NCBI GenBank assembly: GCA_964036155.1
Contig: OZ038423.1
Location: forward strand, 73,299,249-73,363,248
From: Diploscapter coronatus
Taxonomy: Eukaryota; Nematoda; Chromadorea; Rhabditida; Rhabditidae
Length of the DNA: 64,000 nt
Direction: 5' to 3'
Position 1 is the stretch's first letter. Each line of letters opens with the position of its first letter. This document shows, piece by piece, positions 58,811-64,000 of the stretch. A program made the translations under genes and the position numbers. The notes beneath the pieces are model-generated. The model was not told where the DNA came from. It searched no databases and saw only the letters and a program-made list of their open reading frames with translations.

Positions 58811-59243
58811 CTGGTACTATTGAGACAGGAGACGGGAGCACGAAATAACACGCTCACAAGGAGAGTTACAAATCTTACCGTGGACTAGAGAGTGCAAGTC
58901 CCGCCCACTCTATGAAGACAAAGTCAAATATAGGTATCGCCAAGCCACGCCCCTTTGCCTCGATTCAATATTGTCCATAGTTGATAGCCCTTTCGATTAT
59001 TGCATTTTTTTTTGTTTTATTTGTTCTCAATAATTTATCGGTACCTACTATACAATTCGATATCGCTCTTTCACGTGGTGATATCGATTTATTGATTGGG
59101 GTGCGCAAAAAAGTCCGCAAATGCGCGTCAAATGCACACCAAATTACGACAGTGCTAATATTTCGAGTTATAAAAAAGGCACATTTAATTTTTTTTGATG
59201 AATCGGTACACCTAGTTGATATCTACAAAATATGTAAAAATTA

Positions 59244-59565
59244 GAAAAATCCTGCGTAGAGCAACTTTTCCCGAGACAATAATAGATGCTCGCCTTTGAG
59301 GTACTGTATCTTGACAAAGGATCGTTAAAATCGTCTGGAAACTTGACTAAAATAAAGTTTCATACTCCCTAATTATGTTATTCAAAAGAAAAAAACGAAA
59401 TTTTGTCAAAAAATATTTTTAAAATTAATTTAAAAATGACCGTTTTTTGTCTTTACTAAATTAGATCACCCTGGCATATTTTGAAAGGCACATATGTTTC
59501 TATTCCATATTTTGATTAGTTGGTCAATTGTCTACCTTCGGTGAAAAATCCTGCGTAAAGCAACT
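59244..59565. repeat. 23-bp direct repeat pair
   Basis: GAAAAATCCTGCGTAGAGCAACT at the left end and the same sequence with one substitution (GTAAAG) at 59543-59565, about 300 bp apart. Function unknown; could be ends of a small deleted element. Confidence 0.5.
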
Positions 59566-60402
59566 GAGATCCTAATAATCCATGAAATATAAAAGCCAAT
59601 ACAGAAATAAAATAAAGAGTGCAGAGAAAGAGATTCCCAAAAGCAGGAAAAGAAAGTGGGAAGCGGGAGGCGCAATGCAAACTCTGCGACTCTAGCCCAT
59701 TTCACAAATCTGAGCGCTCTTTCAGTTTTCGCGTTTCAATATTTTTTATTTTTGGGGATAGATGTAGGACCTTATGATCTTCCCATCCATGAGTAAAATA
59801 TCACACTAGGCCTATTTTGGTAAAATAGCTGGCGGTCCCTAATTTTACGCAAAAATTAGATTTTTTGACGAAAGAACCATGTCAACATAATGCTCATAAA
59901 TTTATAACAATTTTTGAAAATTACTTATTTGGTCTACTTTTATCCGTAAGTTGGGTAAAAGTGGCTATGGGCAGCTAAATTTATTATCATAAATGCTAAC
60001 TTGATAAGACGGTTCATTTGACACCAAGTTTAGGCCAAAATCCCCGGGTGGCAGTAGAAATCATTCCTTTGTTAGTCACATGACATTATAGCGATCTTAT
60101 TTTTGTGAGACATCAAAACGATATCTTTCATCATTGTATTACTAATACAGTTCATATTATTTGCTTATTTTCGTGTCTATATTTTGATTTCGTAATATAG
60201 TTCGCCTATTTATATGCTTTTCTGTAACTAACAGAGCCGTCCAGAAATTCTGTTTCTGTTCTATTTTCTGTCGATTTTTGGCCATTTCCGTTTCTGCTTT
60301 CCGAAATTAAACAAATCATTTTCTGTTTCCGTTTTCTGAAATTCTAAAAACCCATTTCTGAATGACCCTGGTAACCATTTTTAGTTTCAGATATTTCATA
60401 TA

Positions 60403-63107
60403 ATGAGTTCAAGTGAAAAAGTCATCAATCAATTTATCAAAATTGCTAGTATGGATTGCAAAAGGGTAAAAGATCCAGTGGAAGATTTGCTAACAATGAT
60501 ATTTTTCATGACTAAGCCAATATTCACCGAAGATGAGAAATATAATGCAGGTAATATTTAGATGCTCATTTTGAAAATTCAAAGAACTTATTGGACGATC
60601 CAATACAAACTCATTTATTTATCTATATTTAATTTTATGAGTGCATTTGGAGGAAGCAATGCTGAATATTGAATTGGCATTTTTCGACATTTATGCCACA
60701 CTTAATTACGATCTACGTCAAACTGCAAAAATTTATCTATCTGGCTTGCAATTTATCGTAGATGAATTTAATGATGACGAAGATTTACATGACAAATTAA
60801 TCGAATTATCTAACTCTGCGTCTGTGCAAGATGTTAAAAATTACATAGCTATTACGAAAGGGAAATTATTTGATTGGACAGAGGATTCGAAAATTGATAT
60901 TACGAAACTTCCTGAGACTCATGTCTCGTGGTGGAATGAAGTATGCATATAATATTCACTTTGAAAAACGTATAGATTAGTATGGAAAAATAATAACCAA
61001 TGTTAAAGAGTGATAACCTTTCACTTATTCGTATCTAACATTATTATTCTAAAATATGCTAGTTTTTAAGATTATTTATGGCATTAAAATGAATTCAAGA
61101 TTTTTATCTACAAATTATTTCAGGAAAAAGAATTCTCAAATCCTTCAATGTCTGATGGTGAAAATGAATCTTCGGAATCTAACGAATCGGTATAGAAGAA
61201 TTAAAAATTAACTAAAAGCAATGCTGCACGAGATTTCGATTTCAACTTCTTTTTACCAGAAACTGACTTTTTGGAAATTCGAAGAAAAAAATTTTCTCCT
61301 GACTTCGATATAGACATCGAAATTCCAATTTTTAAAATCGAAACTTCGGCTTTGATTTTTTAGGGCGCGTTCAGATTTCGTCCACGGTAGACGAAGTCTG
61401 AACGCGCCCTTAAAATTTCAATTTTGTGCAGCCCTACTTCTCAGCGAAAATTATGCCTATCCGAGTCAGTCGGCACTTGCCCGAGTTGGTCGGCAATTTT
61501 GACCAGATAAAAACTACCGACCAACACGGATTAGTGCGGATTGGTATTGGCCGACAAAAAAGTGCTGACATCCGTTAGGATTGATTCGGATAGGCATAAT
61601 TTTCACTAAGTAAAATGGAAATGATAATTCCAGAAAAGAATTGAAATACCATTGATTAATAATACAATCAATTAATTAGCCCAAAATATGAATAATTTGC
61701 AGATTGGTGGAGACAATTCATACGATAATTCACATGAAATTTTATTTTATCGTAAGAATTTATGTTGAAAATTAAGTAAGAGACTTTGAAACGATCGTAA
61801 TAATTTAGGTTTCTATTCAAATAATGGCAAATATGAAGGAAGGATATACTTGTTCAAACCATCTACCTGCTCAGTAGAAGAGGTTGCAAAATTTCACAAT
61901 TGTTATGCACCACATGAAGTAGCAACTACACAGGATAAAGTCAATTCTTATGTTCGTTATCTTGAATAATTTCTCACGTTTCAGATTTTTGGAGTTAACA
62001 GCAGAGATAAATCATTTGAAATATATGATTTGAATACTGGACAAATTTCAAGAGGTCTTTATCAACAAATCCATGAATTACCTGCTCAAAGAATTTTACA
62101 GGTCCAGATCCTCCTGAATGGCGTAAATGGGCATCTGTGGCTTATTTCAAAGATAAATTGTACTATTTGAATGGAGAGGATCCTGAAACAAGAAAAATTA
62201 CAGATCGAGTTGATGTAAGAAGATCGAATGAAAGTCCATGAAATAATTTATTCAGGTTTTAATAGGTGGAAAATGGCAAACAGGACCTGCATTTCCTCTT
62301 CCAATTGAATATGCTCAAACAATAACATGCGATGGAATTTTATACGGTCACATTATAGCATATTCATTGTTGTAATTATGGATATTCAGCTATTGATGGA
62401 GGAAATAGTAATAAGATATATCGATTATCAGACGATGAACGGGAATGGAAAGAAATTGGAAAGATTCCAGAAAGACGACGTTCTTTCGGAGTTGCATCGT
62501 TAAATGGAAAAATTTACATAACTGGAGGAGCGAAGTCGTTAATTTTGTATGATAAATAATATATCATTATATATTTAGGAATGGTGGATTAAAATTCTGT
62601 TGGTGTTTCAATCCCTCAGCTCCAGCTGGCAGTCGAATTTCTGGAATAGCTGATATGAATTATGGAAGAGAGTATCATTCGCTCATTGTCGCTAACGAAA
62701 AACTGTATGCAATCGGAGGGTGAGTTGAGATTTTGCATATTTTTATACGAAATATTTGTTAACCTAGATATCAAGAATCTTCGTGGAAAAATTTTTGTAA
62801 TTCGATCGAGGAATACGATCCGCAAACGAATGAATGGGGAGAAATCGAAAACAAACTTGACCACTGCACCGCACCGCAATCGCAACCGCAATCGCAACAG
62901 CAATCGAAATCGCGATCGAAACCGCAATCGAAATCTCGATCGAAATCGCGATCGCACTACAATTGCGGTTACTACAATCAAAACCCTAATCCCAACCGCG
63001 CCGTACTATCACAGTCGCGGTTAGTTCTACCTCAAATACACCCCACCGCACCGGGATTGCGGTGCAAAAGTGGCAAGTCGGGTCGAAAAAAAAAAAGTAT
63101 AAAATAA
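60403..63107 (+). CDS. Kelch-repeat protein with novel N-terminal domain and repeat-derived tail, 530 aa, 11 exons
   Basis: Exons: 60403-60550, 60642-60940, 61124-61189, 61703-61751, 61809-61939, 61985-62054, 62102-62214, 62256-62346, 62390-62534, 62579-62719, 62768-63107; 531 codons in frame. Residues 1-150 form a helical acidic domain I do not recognise (KVINQFIKIASMDCKRVKD...). A Ser/Glu linker (SDGENESSESNES) follows. From ~175 to 440, kelch-like blades: EGRIYLFKPS, FEIYDLNTGQIS, KLYYLNGED, KWQTGPAFPLP, ILYAIDGGNSNKIYRLSDD, RRRSFGVASLNGKIYITGG, SLIVANEKLYAIGGYQ, IEEYDPQTNEWGEIE. No BTB domain is present. The C-terminal ~80 residues are Gln/Ser/Arg/Lys-rich and encoded by a simple repeat (see 62866-63065). 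An early alternative stop exists just past exon 3 (GTATAG read-through). TTTCAG ends ~13 bp before the ATG. Codon use is AT-biased like the MADF gene. Confidence 0.65.
61363..61409. mobile_element. Short hairpin MITE, TTA target duplication
   Basis: An almost perfect 20-bp inverted repeat: GGGCGCGTTCAGATTTCGTC against GACGAAGTCTGAACGCGCCC, with a ~7-bp loop, flanked by TTA on both sides (61360-61362 and 61410-61412), as in PIF/Harbinger-type elements. It lies in kelch intron 3. Weakly similar inverted sequences outside it (GCTGCACGAGATTTCGATTT at ~61226 and AAATTTCAATTTTGTGCAGC at ~61413-61432) suggest it inserted into an older degenerate palindrome. Confidence 0.6.
61443..61606. mobile_element. 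Palindromic MITE, second element in kelch intron 3
   Basis: Inverted ends of about 25 bp: AGCGAAAATTATGCCTATCC (61443-61462) against GGATAGGCATAATTTTCACT (61587-61606), with one mismatch near each end. The interior repeats TCGGC.../...GCCGA type words. No clear target duplication; no coding capacity. Confidence 0.6.
62866..63065. repeat. Hexamer-rich repeat with inverted ends inside the last kelch exon
   Basis: Starts GCACCGCACCGCAATCGC and ends with GGGATTGCGGTGC (63053-63065), whose reverse complement is GCACCGCAATCCC. The interior is a run of diverged hexamers (CGCAAC, CGCAAT, CGAAAT, CGATCG). It is translated in frame as QSQPQSQQQSKSRSKPQSKS and similar. This looks like a foldback or simple-repeat insertion captured as coding sequence. 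Confidence 0.6.
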
Positions 63108-64000
63108 AGGTTGACTATAATAATCTCAGCTTTCATATAGAAATTTGATTCAATAAAATGTGAAATAATAACTGAACTCCAATGCACATGATACAGACAA
63201 CTCTCTAAGACATCCAATAAAGACCCTAAAATTGTAACTGAAATAAATATTATCTAAAATATTTTATTTCAAAACAGACCTAGGGAGCACTTTCGTCAGA
63301 CGAAAAAATTTATGGGGGGTAGGTTGCAGAGCGAAAATTTTGTATGGCGAGGTAGGTCGCAAACTTGAATATTTACGTTATTGATTGATTAGAGATACTA
63401 AGTTCTTAAGAAAATATATAGGGGGTGATCGCAAGGGGTTTCTGGCGATCGTCCTCCTTAGGTCTGTCAAAATGTCATTATGTTATTTTACTAGAATATG
63501 TATTACGCGCAATTTCAAATTTGACACAAACGAAGGGAATAACACGATAAATACGGTGAATCCAAACAATTCTTTAGATATTTTTAATTTGGATGAAGAG
63601 GCTTCATAAAGAAGGCATTTCTTCAAAATTTTTAGGTTGAATATCACTAATCAACAGAAAGGAAATCCTGAACAATCTACAAATCTATCATTTATGAGAC
63701 AAGATTCGAGTATCCAATAGGATACTACTGCTTCCAGCTTCCTTACAAAAACTGAACATTGAAGAGTCAGAAATATAAAAAATGGCAACAATTCAAAATT
63801 TGAAGAAAAAATTGGAAATGTCCACTAATTTATTCCAGAAATAACTAGAGGTTTGTAGGTTTTATTGAGAGGAAGTAGTAAATTTTATACGAAACTTATC
63901 GAATGTAAAATGTATTCGATTGCATCACGCATTAAGTATTAAACATTAAACAGGTAGCACTTTAGTCATTGCCCAATGTGTTTGACCTCGAGAAGCATGC
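63108..64000. other. 3' flank of the kelch gene, no supported gene
   Basis: AT-rich sequence to the window end. A local repeat of the words GTAGGT(T/C)GCA occurs at ~63319-63361. A 74-aa plus-strand ORF (63385-63609) has no recognisable content; it could be an exon of a gene running off the window, but I see nothing that proves it. Confidence 0.4.

Larger units (their letters stand above)
57438..60402. other. Repeat-rich intergenic region, 3 kb
   Basis: Between the divergent MADF and kelch genes. It holds degenerate tandem repeats (57958-58145), an LTR-like block (58164-58390), a hAT-like MITE (58724-58810) and a 23-bp direct repeat (59244-59265 and 59543-59565), each listed separately. Short plus-strand ORFs at 57467-57685, 57682-57921 and 58981-59244 have no recognisable content and I do not call them genes. 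Confidence 0.5.

Noticed and set aside
58981..59244. 87-aa ORF starting with a hydrophobic stretch
   Set aside because: No supporting splice context or recognisable domain, and a non-ATG start.
1..64000. tRNA, rRNA or spliced-leader RNA genes
   Set aside because: I looked for clover-leaf consensus boxes and a spliced-leader-like sequence in the intergenic stretches and found none convincing. A dedicated search (tRNAscan, Infernal) would be decisive.

Overview
This window comes from a nematode nuclear genome, most likely rhabditid-like. Genes are cut into many short exons by small introns with TTTTCAG-type acceptors. Several start codons lie a few bases after an unpaired 3' splice site, as expected for spliced-leader trans-splicing. 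A major sperm protein (MSP) gene, a nematode-only family, lies beside a gene resembling the nematode class Q sperm-specific (SSQ) proteins. All gene models were assembled by hand from splice signals, reading phase and remembered family sequences. No alignment, transcript data or database search was available. Every main multi-exon model closes in frame except MSP, which carries a frameshift.

Layout. 1-1234 (+): 3' end of a dihydropyrimidinase/CRMP gene. 2241-7353 (-): an RRM + F-box + LRR protein. 7957-9426 (+): an RNF11-type RING E3. 11852-16115 (-): NPL4, the Cdc48/p97 cofactor. 16715-19294 (+): PP2A catalytic subunit (let-92). 20360-22947 (+): dienoyl-CoA isomerase (ECH1 type). 24072-28581 (+): HSDL2/dhs-6 with an SCP2 domain. 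29816-33254 (-): PIGW/GWT1, and 33550-35772 (-): SQV-2/B3GALT6, a likely operon. 36877-41773 (-): UBE2J2-type E2 (ubc-26), with a 2.7 kb foldback element in one intron. 42639-45740 (+): an unrecognised multipass membrane protein. 46875-50555 (-): SSQ-like sperm protein. 50847-51509 (+): frameshifted MSP. 52382-57437 (-): an unrecognised 817-residue protein with an N-terminal MADF domain. 60403-63107 (+): a kelch-repeat protein whose C-terminal tail comes from a simple or foldback repeat.

The window falls into two parts. From 1 to about 46 kb it is mostly conserved housekeeping genes, with a ubiquitin/ER theme (F-box protein, RNF11, NPL4, UBE2J2) and ER/Golgi glycosylation (PIGW, SQV-2). From about 46 kb on it is accessory: a divergent sperm-gene pair, then AT-rich sequence with two fast-evolving multi-exon genes, several palindromic hAT-like MITEs with visible target-site duplications, and other repeats.

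The most interesting points are the MSP frameshift opposite a mirrored TATA promoter, the exon-duplication structure of the SSQ-like gene, the RRM/F-box/LRR fusion, the MADF gene, the repeat-derived tail of the kelch gene, and the foldback element. I saw no tRNA, rRNA, spliced-leader RNA or CRISPR feature.
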